A stretch of 64,000 bases of DNA. Origin: Anaerolineae bacterium. GTDB lineage: Bacteria > Chloroflexota > Anaerolineae > Anaerolineales > Anaerolineaceae. The notes beneath the pieces are model-generated. The model ran no database searches and was not told the DNA's origin. It saw nothing but the letters and a program-made list of their open reading frames with translations. A program made the translations under genes and the position numbers. Location of the stretch: positions 62,001 to 126,000 of the forward strand of contig JABUFD010000001.1 in NCBI GenBank assembly GCA_013314735.1, given 5' to 3'. This document shows positions 1 through 8,460 of the stretch, piece after piece (within the stretch, counting starts at the first letter, position 1; every line of letters begins with the position of its first letter).

Positions 1-2
1 CG

Positions 3-737
3 GCGCCGGCCTACCCATTCTTCCATGCACGGTTGGTGGATGCCAGCGCGAAAGTGATTGCGGCAGCGCGTGAAGCTGGTATCAGGCGTAGCGTGGTGTT
101 GAATTCTTACTTTGCCACATTTGACCGAACACAGCCGCAAAAGAAACTGGCAGAACGTCATCCTTATATCCGCTGCCGTGTAGAACAGGCAGAGCGGGTG
201 ATTGCTGAAGGGCAGGATCGTATGGATGTCATGATTTTGGAGCTTCCATACATATTTGGCGCCATGCCAGGACGGGTTCCATTATGGAAGGATGTACTGT
301 TTGAACGGCTGCGAAAACCAAAGGTGATCCTATACCCAAAGGGTGGAACCAATATGATAGCGGTGGAACACGTGGCGGAGGCGATCGTTGGCGCGGTGGA
401 ACGCGGTATCCATGGGAAACGTTACCCGGTGGGTGACGTGAATCTATCGTGGAATGGGATGATCCAATTGATCCTGCACGCGATGGGTACCAACAAGCCT
501 GTGATCAATATTCCCAGGTTCCTGGCAGTGCAGGCTGGCAAACAGATGCAGGAGGATCATGCCAAAAAGGGCCTGGAATCGGGTTTGGACCCGGTCTGGT
601 TGATGAAGGATATCATGACGGACGAATTCTTTTTTGATCCGTCCGAAAGCCGCCAGGAATTGGGGTACAGATCAGGGGGAATTGAAACAGCCATAGAAAA
701 AACAGTTTATGCCAGTTATCCAGAGGACTTTTTGTAA
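3..737 (+). CDS. NAD-dependent epimerase/dehydratase, 5' truncated
   Basis: The C-terminal part of an SDR/NmrA-like NAD(P)-dependent epimerase. The frame is open to the window edge, so the N-terminal Rossmann motif is missing. What remains contains the central fold (IRRSVVLNSYFATFD, then YIRCRVEQAERV, a Tyr region followed by a conserved helix), ILELPYIFGAMPGR, typical of the substrate-binding segment, and VEHVAEAIVGAVERG, where these proteins usually have 'hVdDva'. A TTG at 33 is a possible internal start, but the upstream codons (PAYPFFHARL) read as ordinary protein, so I take the gene as entering from the left. Its stop overlaps the next start by one base (taATG), so it is the first visible gene of a three-gene operon with the cyclase-like and PAS genes. 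The substrate is unknown. Confidence 0.8.
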   Translation, partial: APAYPFFHARLVDASAKVIAAAREAGIRRSVVLNSYFATFDRTQPQKKLAERHPYIRCRVEQAERVIAEGQDRMDVMILELPYIFGAMPGRVPLWKDVLFERLRKPKVILYPKGGTNMIAVEHVAEAIVGAVERGIHGKRYPVGDVNLSWNGMIQLILHAMGTNKPVINIPRFLAVQAGKQMQEDHAKKGLESGLDPVWLMKDIMTDEFFFDPSESRQELGYRSGGIETAIEKTVYASYPEDFL

Positions 738-1720
738 TGAAATTATCCCGATATATATCAACGGTCATGCATCCGGAATGGTTTCACGGTGATCTGTTTA
801 CCCCTCCCTATTTTGAGGGATGGTATTTCAAGGTGGTCAGCGCAGATCGGTCAAACGCATATGCCTTTATCCCCGGGGTGTACCTGGATGCGGATCCTGG
901 AAAAAGCCATGCGTTTCTCCAGGTAATGGATGGAAATACTGGCCTGGTGCACGAACGACAAATTCCGATTTCAGAATTTTCGTGGTCAAAGGATCCGTTT
1001 GCGGTGCGTATTGGCAGGAGCCAGTTTTCATTGAGCGGTATCCAGGTAGATATGGACGCTGCTGACTTTCACCTGACGGGAAGAATTGATTTCGGTGAAA
1101 TGAACCCATGGGAGGTCAAATGGTATTCCCCGGGCATCATGGGCTGGTTTGGGTGGCTGCCATTCATGGAGTGTTACCATGGGCTGTTGGGATTTGACCA
1201 TCCGCTTCAGGGGTATTTAATGGTCAATGGAACAACAGTTACGTTTGAGGCCGGCCGTGGGTATATTGAAAAGGATTGGGGGAAAGCCTTTCCGTCCAGC
1301 TGGGTGTGGATGCAGAGCAATCATTTCAGCCAGGCAGGCAGCAGTCTTTCCGCATCGGTGGCGGTGATCCCATTCCTGGGAATCAAATTCACCGGGGTGA
1401 TTGTAGGTTTATTGCTTGGAGGCAGGTTGTACCGCTTTACAACATACAATGGGGCAAAGCTGCTGCACCTTGACGTGCAGGCGAAACATGTGGAGCTGGT
1501 AATTAAAAGGGGGCAGTATCGCCTGCACATTACAGCGGAACGGCAGGCAGGCGGTATCCTGGCGGCGCCCACCCTGAACGGGATGGATCGCCGGATCACG
1601 GAAAGTTTACAGGGGAAATTGGCTGTGAAGCTGTACAAGGATCATCATCTGGTCTATGATGATTGCGGTGAGAGGGCCGGGATGGAAATTGTAGGCACAA
1701 TGAAAGAACTGTATCGATGA
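737..1720 (+). CDS. tocopherol cyclase-like family protein
   Basis: A 327-residue protein whose N-terminus (HPEWFHG near residue 12, then PPYFEGWYFKVV near 22-34) is the hallmark of the tocopherol-cyclase-like family. Later family-like segments are GYIEKDWGKAFPSSWVWMQSNHF (about 175-197) and a C-terminal beta-rich half. Plant and cyanobacterial members cyclise prenylquinones. Bacterial members outside the phototrophs are mostly uncharacterised, with a lipocalin-like two-domain beta fold, so no tocopherol is implied here. No signal peptide is evident. The ATG overlaps the upstream stop by one base and the stop overlaps the next ATG (ATGA), so it is translationally coupled on both sides. A lipid or isoprenoid-related role is only inference. 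Confidence 0.8.
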   Translation: MKLSRYISTVMHPEWFHGDLFTPPYFEGWYFKVVSADRSNAYAFIPGVYLDADPGKSHAFLQVMDGNTGLVHERQIPISEFSWSKDPFAVRIGRSQFSLSGIQVDMDAADFHLTGRIDFGEMNPWEVKWYSPGIMGWFGWLPFMECYHGLLGFDHPLQGYLMVNGTTVTFEAGRGYIEKDWGKAFPSSWVWMQSNHFSQAGSSLSASVAVIPFLGIKFTGVIVGLLLGGRLYRFTTYNGAKLLHLDVQAKHVELVIKRGQYRLHITAERQAGGILAAPTLNGMDRRITESLQGKLAVKLYKDHHLVYDDCGERAGMEIVGTMKELYR

Positions 1721-4122
1721 TGGCCGAGGAGAGGCGAATACCCCGTCTGTCTGGTGACTTTGAAAAAGAAATGGAGTTCCTATATAACTCCAGTGAGAAT
1801 GGGATTGGTGTTTTTGCCCGCGGCCCCATCATCGGCGGGAGGATACCGTTTACTTGTAGGCTCGCCAATCCACAATTGGTGAAAATCCTTGCGGTTGATG
1901 GCGGGCAGCAGGCAATTTTGGATCTCGATTTTCACCAGGTTTTTACGGATGAACAACATGCTGTCATCAGCCAGGTGATTGAAAAAACCATCACACACAA
2001 GTCACGGCAGGAGGCGCTGGTAACGACCAGCGGAGAGGGAGAACATCACCTTTATAAGTGCGTATGCAACCCATTCATCGAGGATGGCGAGGTAACGAGC
2101 CTGGTTTTAACCCTGAATTACCGCATGGCAAATCAACCGGCGCTGTATCATCCAGATACCCTGGTGAATGCCTTGCAGGATGCCGTCTTTATTTTTGATG
2201 TGATGCCGGATGGACAGTTCCGTTTGAATTTTCTGAACCAGTCCCACCAACAAAGCACGGGACTGAAGCTTGCCGAACATGTCGGAAAAACACCGATGGA
2301 AATGGTGGGGTTCGAAGCGGGCACCATCCTTCACCAAAACTATCAACGCTGTATTGATGCGGGGAAACCCATATTGTATGAGGAGTATCTTTTGCTGCCC
2401 AGGGGCAATCAATGGTGGCAAACCAAACTGGTTCCGATCTTTGTTGATGGTCAACCACGGCAGATATTGGGCGTATCCCGTGAGATCACTGCCCTTAAGG
2501 AGCGGGAGGAGGAAATCCGCCGGCTGCTGGGCGAATACGAAACGATCTTCAATACAACCCTTACCCCGATGGCGTTGTGGCGGGTGGAGGTGGATGAGAC
2601 CATCCGCCTGGTGCGGTTCAACCGAATTTCGGAAGAGCAAAATGCCATGCCCACCGAGCGGTACGCAGGAAAAACACTCCAGGAAGTATTTTCAGGGTTG
2701 AACCATGACCTTATCCTTGCGAAAAACCTGGAATGCATTCGAACACAACAACCGGTGCGGTTTGAAGCGGAGCTGGAAACGCCACGCGGCACAGGGATTC
2801 ACGTGACCCATCTGGCACCACTGGTTGAGGGTGGTGTTACAGTGGGTATCGTCGCTTCGTCGACCGATGTTACCGAAGAACGCCGCCGCCTGGTGGAAAC
2901 CCAGCGCCTGTTTGAAGAATATGAAGGTGTGTTTCGAACCGCACTCACACCGATGGGCATCTTCTCGGTGGATGATCAAAACCAGGTGCGTCTGATTCGG
3001 TTCAACCCGGTGTATGAACGTGAAGTTGGCTTCACGACCGACCGGTATCGGGGCTGCACGTTGCATGAAATTCTTGAAGAACCATACGCATCCCGTATTG
3101 ACCGCTATTTTCAGCAGTGCATCCGCACCCAGGACTCAGTGGTGTATTCCATGGAAATCCAGGTTGCGACCAGGCTGGGATATTTTGTCACCCAGCTGGC
3201 GCCGATTATTGAACATGGGCGGGTGGTGAAAATCATCGGTTCCTCTGCCGATATCACCGAGTTGAAACACTACCAGGAGGAACTGCAATTCGAAAAGGCA
3301 ATGCTGATTGAGCGGGTCAACGAACGCACAGAAGCCTTGCGCAAAGCGATGGATGCCAAGGAAGAATTTCTCTCAACGATCAGCACCAACCTTCGCCAAC
3401 CCCTGACATCAATCATCGGCTTCTCGGAACTGTTACGGCGCATCATGGATGAAAACCAAACCGTATACCGGTACGCGAATATGATCCAGGATAACGCCCA
3501 GCAGTTGGCCGGAATGGTCGATGATCTGCTCAGCATTGCCCGGCTGGAAAATGACCAGGCGGAGTTGGGGTATCAATTCCTAAATGTTGATGCCTTTTTA
3601 AAGCAAAGTATTGCCGAAGTGGAGAGTCTGGCGAAGAAGGCAAATGTTACGTTGTCATTTGCCTATCTCAGCGAACAACGTATGTTCTGGATTGATCAAC
3701 CACGGATGAAGCAGCTGGTGATCCAGGTGTTGGGGATGGGTGTTCAGGCGCTGGAGGAGTTTGGCGGTGAGATTGCGTTCACCGCCGCGTTCGCAGCGGA
3801 TACGAAAGAACTCCACTTTCGGTTCATCCACACACCAACCGGGAAGGAACTGCAATTTGAGGATGCAAACCAGCACCGCCTGAAGTCAGGTCATCCAAAA
3901 ACGGATCAGGTAAAGATCCTCCTGATCGATCACCTGCTTGATTTGCTGCATGGCAGGCGCGAAGCCCGGATGGACGCAGCCGGAGAGAATTGGCTCGATA
4001 TCTACATCCCACTGCTGGCTGAAAATGAAGCGTCAGCCACCCAAAAACTTGTTGACAATCGCCTGGATGGCTTCTTCGCTGATGGGGCGGAAGGCGCCAA
4101 TCAGACTGGCATTGAGGAGTGA
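1717..4122 (+). CDS. triple-PAS sensor protein with degenerate histidine-kinase module
   Basis: An 801-residue soluble protein without membrane segments. At least three PAS/PAC units lie at about residues 140-255, 268-390 and 395-510; each ends in a PAC-like strand such as ILGVSREITALKERE, GIVASSTDVTEERRR and IIGSSADITELKHYQ. A helical dimerisation segment follows from about 525, with the H-box-like sequence EEFLSTISTNLRQPLTSIIG. In active kinases this reads S-H-E-L-R-T-P-L; here the acceptor His is Thr557. The following ATPase-like part lacks the N-box Asn (VIQVLGMGVQAL), DxGxG (HTPTGKE) and the glycine-rich G2 box. It is therefore probably a signalling scaffold or pseudokinase. The start overlaps the upstream stop (ATGA). 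The last 90 bp overlap the convergent aldolase gene. Confidence 0.85.
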   Translation: MMAEERRIPRLSGDFEKEMEFLYNSSENGIGVFARGPIIGGRIPFTCRLANPQLVKILAVDGGQQAILDLDFHQVFTDEQHAVISQVIEKTITHKSRQEALVTTSGEGEHHLYKCVCNPFIEDGEVTSLVLTLNYRMANQPALYHPDTLVNALQDAVFIFDVMPDGQFRLNFLNQSHQQSTGLKLAEHVGKTPMEMVGFEAGTILHQNYQRCIDAGKPILYEEYLLLPRGNQWWQTKLVPIFVDGQPRQILGVSREITALKEREEEIRRLLGEYETIFNTTLTPMALWRVEVDETIRLVRFNRISEEQNAMPTERYAGKTLQEVFSGLNHDLILAKNLECIRTQQPVRFEAELETPRGTGIHVTHLAPLVEGGVTVGIVASSTDVTEERRRLVETQRLFEEYEGVFRTALTPMGIFSVDDQNQVRLIRFNPVYEREVGFTTDRYRGCTLHEILEEPYASRIDRYFQQCIRTQDSVVYSMEIQVATRLGYFVTQLAPIIEHGRVVKIIGSSADITELKHYQEELQFEKAMLIERVNERTEALRKAMDAKEEFLSTISTNLRQPLTSIIGFSELLRRIMDENQTVYRYANMIQDNAQQLAGMVDDLLSIARLENDQAELGYQFLNVDAFLKQSIAEVESLAKKANVTLSFAYLSEQRMFWIDQPRMKQLVIQVLGMGVQALEEFGGEIAFTAAFAADTKELHFRFIHTPTGKELQFEDANQHRLKSGHPKTDQVKILLIDHLLDLLHGRREARMDAAGENWLDIYIPLLAENEASATQKLVDNRLDGFFADGAEGANQTGIEE

Positions 4123-5319
4123 CATGGCGGTATACTCCAGCACTTCCAGGCGATCAAAAGCCTGCAGGATGGTGCTGCCCATGGTAAGTACGCAGTCATT
4201 TTCGATCAATAGCACCGGGCTGCGTTTTGACACCACTTTTGATATTTCAGCGGGTTTGCTGTAAAGCGTGTTGAATGGAACTCGCGGAACATTCCGCAGC
4301 ATGATGTAGCTTTCGGGGATGGTTTTTGTATCAAAATCTGTGGTTGTAACAGCGTACGCCGCGGCATGTGGGCATTGCGCCGTGATCACACAGTGGATAT
4401 CGGGGTGTTCCTGATAAATGGACTCATGCAACCGCACGGAGCGGGATGGCAGCTTGCCAGCCTGGCGGTGTCCGCTGCGGACCATGACCAGATCTTCCAT
4501 TTCCAGCGAGCGGCGGTCGGCACCGGTGGGGGTAATCAGGAAGCTGTCAGCATCAATCCGGGCCGAGATCACCCCTTCGGTTGAGATCATCAAACGGCGG
4601 TCACAGGCGCGGTGCACAATTTCGACCATTTTCTGGCGCAGCTCCAGTTCATAACTGCTGTGGCTGGAGAGGATGAATTCCGGCAGGTAATGCTGGCGGC
4701 TGGTGAACAGGTTCAACTGCGCCGGGGTCAGCAGCTGCACTTCACCGAGGCGGCGGGCGTTGATCAGGGTACGGGCGCAGAAATCCAGTGTTTCCATGCG
4801 CTGAAAGGCTGAAAGCAGGGTATCGCCGGCGGCGACCAGCCCGTGGTTTTCCAGCAGCACCATGTTGAACCCCTGGGAAAAGGTATCAGCCACGTTCTTC
4901 CCCAATTCTTCGCTGCCGGGGATGGCGTACGGCGCCAGGCCGATCGGGCCGCATACCTGGTTGGCTTGCGGGATGATCTGGGTATCGGGGATGATGCCGG
5001 CAATGGAGTATGCCACGATGGCTGGCGGATGGGCGTGGACGATGGCGCGCAGGTCGTGCCGTTGGGCATAGATGGCGCGGTGAAACGGGTATTCCGAAGA
5101 GGGCTGATGGGGGCCTTCGATGCTGCCATCGGGATGGACGCAGATGATGTCGGCCGGGCGCAGTGTGCCTTTGTCAATTCCGGCCGGGGTGATCCACAGG
5201 TCATCGTTGTCATCGAGGATGGATAAATTGCCGCCGGAGATGGTGGTCATTTCACCGCGGTAAATACGGTCCATGATCACGATCAGCTGTTCCCTGGGGT
5301 GCATGAAGTCCAATCTCAT
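4033..5319 (-). CDS. duplicated class II aldolase/adducin-family protein
   Basis: A 428-residue protein made of two class II aldolase (fuculose/ribulose-phosphate aldolase-like) domains in tandem, about residues 5-205 and 220-425. The first domain has the expected catalytic Glu (SSE76Y), zinc ligands His95 and His97 in VHAHPP, and the third His159 in ENHGLVAAG. The second has the same frame of landmarks, but they read RSVRLHESIY, VITAQCPHAAAYA and ENDCVLTMG, so the Glu and the His ligands are lost. The family makes or breaks C-C bonds in sugar phosphates or acts as epimerases or decarboxylases; the substrate here is unknown. An AGAAAGGA ribosome site precedes the ATG at 5319. The 3' end overlaps the convergent PAS gene by 90 bp. 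Confidence 0.85.
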   Translation of the reverse strand: MRLDFMHPREQLIVIMDRIYRGEMTTISGGNLSILDDNDDLWITPAGIDKGTLRPADIICVHPDGSIEGPHQPSSEYPFHRAIYAQRHDLRAIVHAHPPAIVAYSIAGIIPDTQIIPQANQVCGPIGLAPYAIPGSEELGKNVADTFSQGFNMVLLENHGLVAAGDTLLSAFQRMETLDFCARTLINARRLGEVQLLTPAQLNLFTSRQHYLPEFILSSHSSYELELRQKMVEIVHRACDRRLMISTEGVISARIDADSFLITPTGADRRSLEMEDLVMVRSGHRQAGKLPSRSVRLHESIYQEHPDIHCVITAQCPHAAAYAVTTTDFDTKTIPESYIMLRNVPRVPFNTLYSKPAEISKVVSKRSPVLLIENDCVLTMGSTILQAFDRLEVLEYTAMSLLNASLIGAFRPISEEAIQAIVNKFLGG

Positions 5320-5396
5320 CGGTTTGTCCTTTCTGTTGGAAGCGCCTGGATTGATTATACTTGCTTCCCTCCAGCGGCATTACGATTTGGAAATGA

Positions 5397-5430
5397 AAAA
5401 ACCGCCGGTAAACACAAACCGGCGGTTTTT
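5397..5430 (-). terminator. rho-independent terminator
   Basis: Perfect 13-bp stem (5397-5409 with 5418-5430, arms AAAAACCGCCGGT and its complement) around an 8-base loop. Read on the minus strand it ends in a T run, just after the stop of the lipoprotein gene at 5450. It lies upstream of the aldolase start, so it separates the two minus-strand units. The A/T-flanked stem could work in both directions. Confidence 0.8.
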
Positions 5431-5449
5431 GGATGATAGGGGTTATTGA

Positions 5450-6886
5450 TTACTCGGTGAACTCGGTCCAGAAATCGATCACGATATACACATCGGCGGT
5501 ATCCGCGTCGCCGGACACATTCACGTATACCTCCTGGGCGGTGGTGGAATTGGCTGCGAGGGCCTCGCTGTAGGCGGTACCGCCGCCGATGAAGTTCCCA
5601 TCCACATCATACAATACCACGACCATTTCCACATCGGTGAGTGATTGGGCGGAGGTGTTGGTCAGGTCGAAGGTTACGATCGGCCAATACCCCGATTCAT
5701 CGATGGAATAATTAGAGGTGGTAAAAGGATTGGATGGGAATTTCGGTTCCTCGAACCCGCCGGGGGTCAGTTCCACGAAATGATGGTCCGCCAGGGTGCC
5801 TTCCGGCAGGTAGATGCTGAGATAGGTGGGGCTGATATCGCCGGGGAGAACATGGTCAATGTAGCCGGTGCTGACCGCCAATACACGGTCATCGGCATCG
5901 AAAATGGTAACCTGGTATTCGATATCGGTGGCAGCCTGATCGGGGCTGTCGTTGTGCATCCAGAATACCAGCTCGGTGTTCTGTTCCACCTGGACGGCGG
6001 GGATGTAGGAGTCGAGCCAGACCGTATCGTAATAGGTGTCGTCGACCGAGAATTCACTGAAGTAGGTAATCGTCGGGTAGAGCACCACGCGGTCCACCAC
6101 GGCATCCTGCGCCTGGTTCATGCTGACCACCACACCGGAAAAATCGCTGGGGAAGAGCACATTGACATAGCTGGATCCGACCGCGACCACTTCGTTGGCG
6201 GCATTGTAGCCAACCGCCGACACATACACATCGGTGATGTAGTGCGGCAGGTTATTGACCACTTTGGCTGTAGCCTGGGGATAACTGTCATTGGGGAAGA
6301 GGGTCACTTTGTCGAGGGTGATGTCACCCGCTTTGACCTGTACCGCTTCGCAGCTGCCGGCATCGAGGGTGAGTTCAAAGTGATCCAGTCCCTGGGCTTC
6401 CTCCGAGAAATAGAGGATCTCCACCACGGTGCTGCCCGCCAGGACAGAATCGAGATAGCCACTTTCCACGTCAAGGGTATTACCGCTGGCGTCGTAGGCA
6501 GTCATGAAATATTCGGCGTTCTGGTAGGCGCAGTCGGTGCGCGGGTTGGTGGCGGTGAACATGCCGTATGTGTAGTATTCATTGCGGATGATCGCCTGTT
6601 CGCCGGTGAGGAACAACTCGGAACCTGAAGCCTGGGGTTGGGGCGCCTGGGTGGGTTTTTCGGCAACCGGGGCTTCGGTCGGTTCTTCCGTGGGTTCTTC
6701 AACAGGCTCTTCCTCTTCCACCTCTTGGGGTTGTTCGGCCTCTTCCATTTCGGTTTCTTCCGGCACGGCCTCCTTGACGGAGTTCAGTAAATTACACGCC
6801 ATGCCGGTCATCAGCAGCAAGCCAAGCAGCAATGCGATGAGCAGGTAGGAACGGCGTGTTGGGGGGGCTTTCTTCAGCAGGGGCAT
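5450..6886 (-). CDS. lipoprotein with tandem extracellular beta-sandwich repeats
   Basis: A 478-residue secreted protein. I take the ATG at 6886, preceded by AGGAG, rather than an ATG 14 codons upstream. The N-terminus has basic residues, a hydrophobic helix and a lipobox-like GMAC, then an acidic, Thr/Pro/Glu-rich linker (about residues 35-85). The rest consists of four similar units of roughly 90-100 residues. Each has an N/D-rich first strand and a shared signature such as YDASGNTLDVESGYLDSVLAGST, YNAANEVVAVGSSYVNVLFP, FDADDRVLAVSTGYIDHVLPGD and YDVDGNFIGGGTAYSEALAANST. This 'valyD.dGnvi..gs.yi..l.pG..' pattern is that of FxLYD-like domains found in bacterial lipoproteins. No enzymatic motif is seen; a cell-surface binding or structural role is inferred. 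Confidence 0.75.
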   Translation of the reverse strand: MPLLKKAPPTRRSYLLIALLLGLLLMTGMACNLLNSVKEAVPEETEMEEAEQPQEVEEEEPVEEPTEEPTEAPVAEKPTQAPQPQASGSELFLTGEQAIIRNEYYTYGMFTATNPRTDCAYQNAEYFMTAYDASGNTLDVESGYLDSVLAGSTVVEILYFSEEAQGLDHFELTLDAGSCEAVQVKAGDITLDKVTLFPNDSYPQATAKVVNNLPHYITDVYVSAVGYNAANEVVAVGSSYVNVLFPSDFSGVVVSMNQAQDAVVDRVVLYPTITYFSEFSVDDTYYDTVWLDSYIPAVQVEQNTELVFWMHNDSPDQAATDIEYQVTIFDADDRVLAVSTGYIDHVLPGDISPTYLSIYLPEGTLADHHFVELTPGGFEEPKFPSNPFTTSNYSIDESGYWPIVTFDLTNTSAQSLTDVEMVVVLYDVDGNFIGGGTAYSEALAANSTTAQEVYVNVSGDADTADVYIVIDFWTEFTE

Positions 6887-7008
6887 ATTTTTCTCCTCAT
6901 GAAATGAATGATGGAACGATTGGGACATTCGAACGGTTTCAGGTTGAGTGAACTGGATGGGGTATCCTGCGCTGATGGTAGCGACTCAAACCGAATTTTT
7001 ATAAGCAA

Positions 7009-7037
7009 ATTATAGTGATATTCGTTGCAATATGCAA
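7009..7037 (-). promoter_or_regulatory. sigma-A-type promoter of the repeat lipoprotein
   Basis: On the minus strand, -35 TTGCAT (7037-7032) and -10 TATAAT (7014-7009) are separated by exactly 17 bp. It lies about 120 bp upstream of the lipoprotein ATG at 6886 and points into it. Confidence 0.6.
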
Positions 7038-7087
7038 TCGGGAATCGGTGGGGAAAACCGGGTCCAGTTGAATTCGCGTCAAAAAAC

Positions 7088-7116
7088 TTGACCCGAAATG
7101 GGCATGGCGGTATAAT
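7088..7116 (+). promoter_or_regulatory. sigma-A-type promoter of tRNA-Lys
   Basis: -35 TTGACC (7088-7093) and a perfect -10 TATAAT (7111-7116) with a 17-bp spacer. The -10 box ends 17 bp before the mature tRNA 5' end, giving a very short leader. Confidence 0.8.
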
Positions 7117-7133
7117 AACCAACGCAAATTCAC

Positions 7134-7207
7134 GGCCCATTAGCTCAATTTGGCAGAGCAGCTGACTCTTAATCAGCGTGTTATAGGTTCGAGTCCTATA
7201 TGGGTCA
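7134..7207 (+). tRNA. tRNA-Lys (CTT anticodon)
   Basis: A 74-base cloverleaf. The acceptor stem GGCCCAT pairs with ATGGGTC with one G-U, and the anticodon stem GCTGA/TCAGC closes the loop CTCTTAA, giving anticodon CTT. The T stem ATAGG/CCTAT closes TTCGAGT. The discriminator is A and CCA is not encoded. It has its own promoter immediately upstream and a terminator immediately downstream, so it is a single-gene transcription unit. Confidence 0.95.
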
Positions 7208-7216
7208 CAGTAACCG

Positions 7217-7244
7217 TGGCGGTCGGGAGACCGCCATTTTTTTT
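7217..7244 (+). terminator. rho-independent terminator after tRNA-Lys
   Basis: Stem TGGCGGTC (7217-7224), GGGA tetraloop, perfect complement (7229-7236), then eight T residues. It starts nine bases after the tRNA 3' end. Confidence 0.9.
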
Positions 7245-7315
7245 CAGTGACTCAATCCCTGTTACATGGCACTCTGTTATAATTACCGGCAGCAATCCAA
7301 CCGGGAGGGTTCCTC

Positions 7316-8449
7316 ATGCAACTGCCGCCGTCCATCCGCCGCTTTTTCGCCAACCCGCAAAACCGTTCGGTGGCCTTGTTTGGGGCGGTGCTATGGATGA
7401 TGGGCTGCCTGACCCTGGTGCTGCTGCTGGTGTGGCTGCGCGCGTACACCCGCACACCGCTGGCACCGCCGATGAACCTGCCCACAGCCACCGCGCCTGC
7501 CGCAGCGGATGTGCTCGCAACACCCCAGGCGACCGCCTCCGGCGGCGACAGCCAGCAGCCAGACCCGGCGCTGACGCCAACCGACCTGCCCGGTGAGGGG
7601 GATGCGCAGCCTGACCGTAAACCGATTTGCGGTGACAATGCCTCCCTGACCTTCCTCCTGGTGGGGATTGATTACCGCGGCGGGAATTACCTGTATGGCC
7701 TGGCGGACGTGATCCGCGTGGTGCGGGTGGATTTCACCAATCCGCGCGTCAACGTGGTCTCCCTGCCGCGCGCGCTGCTGGTGGACCTGGATGGAAACTG
7801 GTTCCGCACGGAAGGCCCGGCGCTGCTGAACCAGGCCTATTTCTTCGGCACGCCCGGCATGGGCAAGTACCTGGGCGAAGGCGACGGTGCGGGTGCCCTG
7901 GGGCAGACCCTGCAGTACAATTTTAGCGTTACCCCTGACCATTACCTGGTGATGAATTTTGACGCGTTTGTGGGTTTCATTGATGCCATCGGCGGGATCG
8001 AGGTGGACCTGCCAGAGGAATTGAAGACTCCTGACGACGAGGTGCTGTTTCCCGCCGGCAAACAATGGCTGGATGGTGAGCAGGCGCTGCAGCTGGCGCG
8101 CATCCGTAAAAAATATTCCGACCTGGTGCGCATCAATCACCAGACCCTGATCCTGTTATCCGTGTTCCGGCGGCTGCAGGACCCGGCGGTGCTGGCGAAT
8201 CTCCCGGCCGTGATCGAAACTCTGCGCGGGGCGGTGGTAACCGATGTGACCCCGCAGCAGGTCTCCAACGCGCTGTGCGTGCTGGTACAGCTGGAGGAAA
8301 GCGACCTGCATTTTTCCGCCCCGCCCGGCGAGTTGATTCGCGATGGGGAGGAATATATACCCTCCCTGAGGCGCGAGATGCAAATTTTCACCTGGGACGA
8401 GGCCTTCACGCGCTGGATGCAGGAAGCCCTCGCCGACGGGATGCCATAA
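7316..8449 (+). CDS. LytR-CpsA-Psr (LCP) family protein, divergent
   Basis: A 377-residue membrane-anchored protein with a short cytoplasmic N-terminus, one transmembrane helix (about 20-42), a Pro/Ala/Thr linker (about 48-100) and an extracellular LCP domain (about 108-280: TFLLVGIDYRGGN, VNVVSLPRALLV, NFDAFVGFIDAIGGIEVDLPEEL, ALQLARIRKKYSD). LCP proteins transfer undecaprenyl-linked glycopolymers to peptidoglycan or other acceptors. The usual RxD and PRD motifs are weakened here (GLADVIRVV and LPRALLV), unlike the canonical LCP protein at 37457-38920. The gene follows the tRNA-Lys terminator, so it probably has its own promoter. Its stop is 12 bp from that of the convergent glycosidase. Confidence 0.85.
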   Translation: MQLPPSIRRFFANPQNRSVALFGAVLWMMGCLTLVLLLVWLRAYTRTPLAPPMNLPTATAPAAADVLATPQATASGGDSQQPDPALTPTDLPGEGDAQPDRKPICGDNASLTFLLVGIDYRGGNYLYGLADVIRVVRVDFTNPRVNVVSLPRALLVDLDGNWFRTEGPALLNQAYFFGTPGMGKYLGEGDGAGALGQTLQYNFSVTPDHYLVMNFDAFVGFIDAIGGIEVDLPEELKTPDDEVLFPAGKQWLDGEQALQLARIRKKYSDLVRINHQTLILLSVFRRLQDPAVLANLPAVIETLRGAVVTDVTPQQVSNALCVLVQLEESDLHFSAPPGELIRDGEEYIPSLRREMQIFTWDEAFTRWMQEALADGMP

Positions 8450-8460
8450 GCCAGCGCGAT

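Noticed and set aside
737-1720. True tocopherol cyclase and vitamin E synthesis
   Set aside because: No homogentisate prenyltransferase or related genes are visible; non-photosynthetic homologs are uncharacterised.
7278-7283. TATAAT before the LCP gene as a promoter
   Set aside because: No acceptable -35 at 16-18 bp upstream; it lies directly after the tRNA terminator, so a promoter must exist near here but I cannot place it with confidence.
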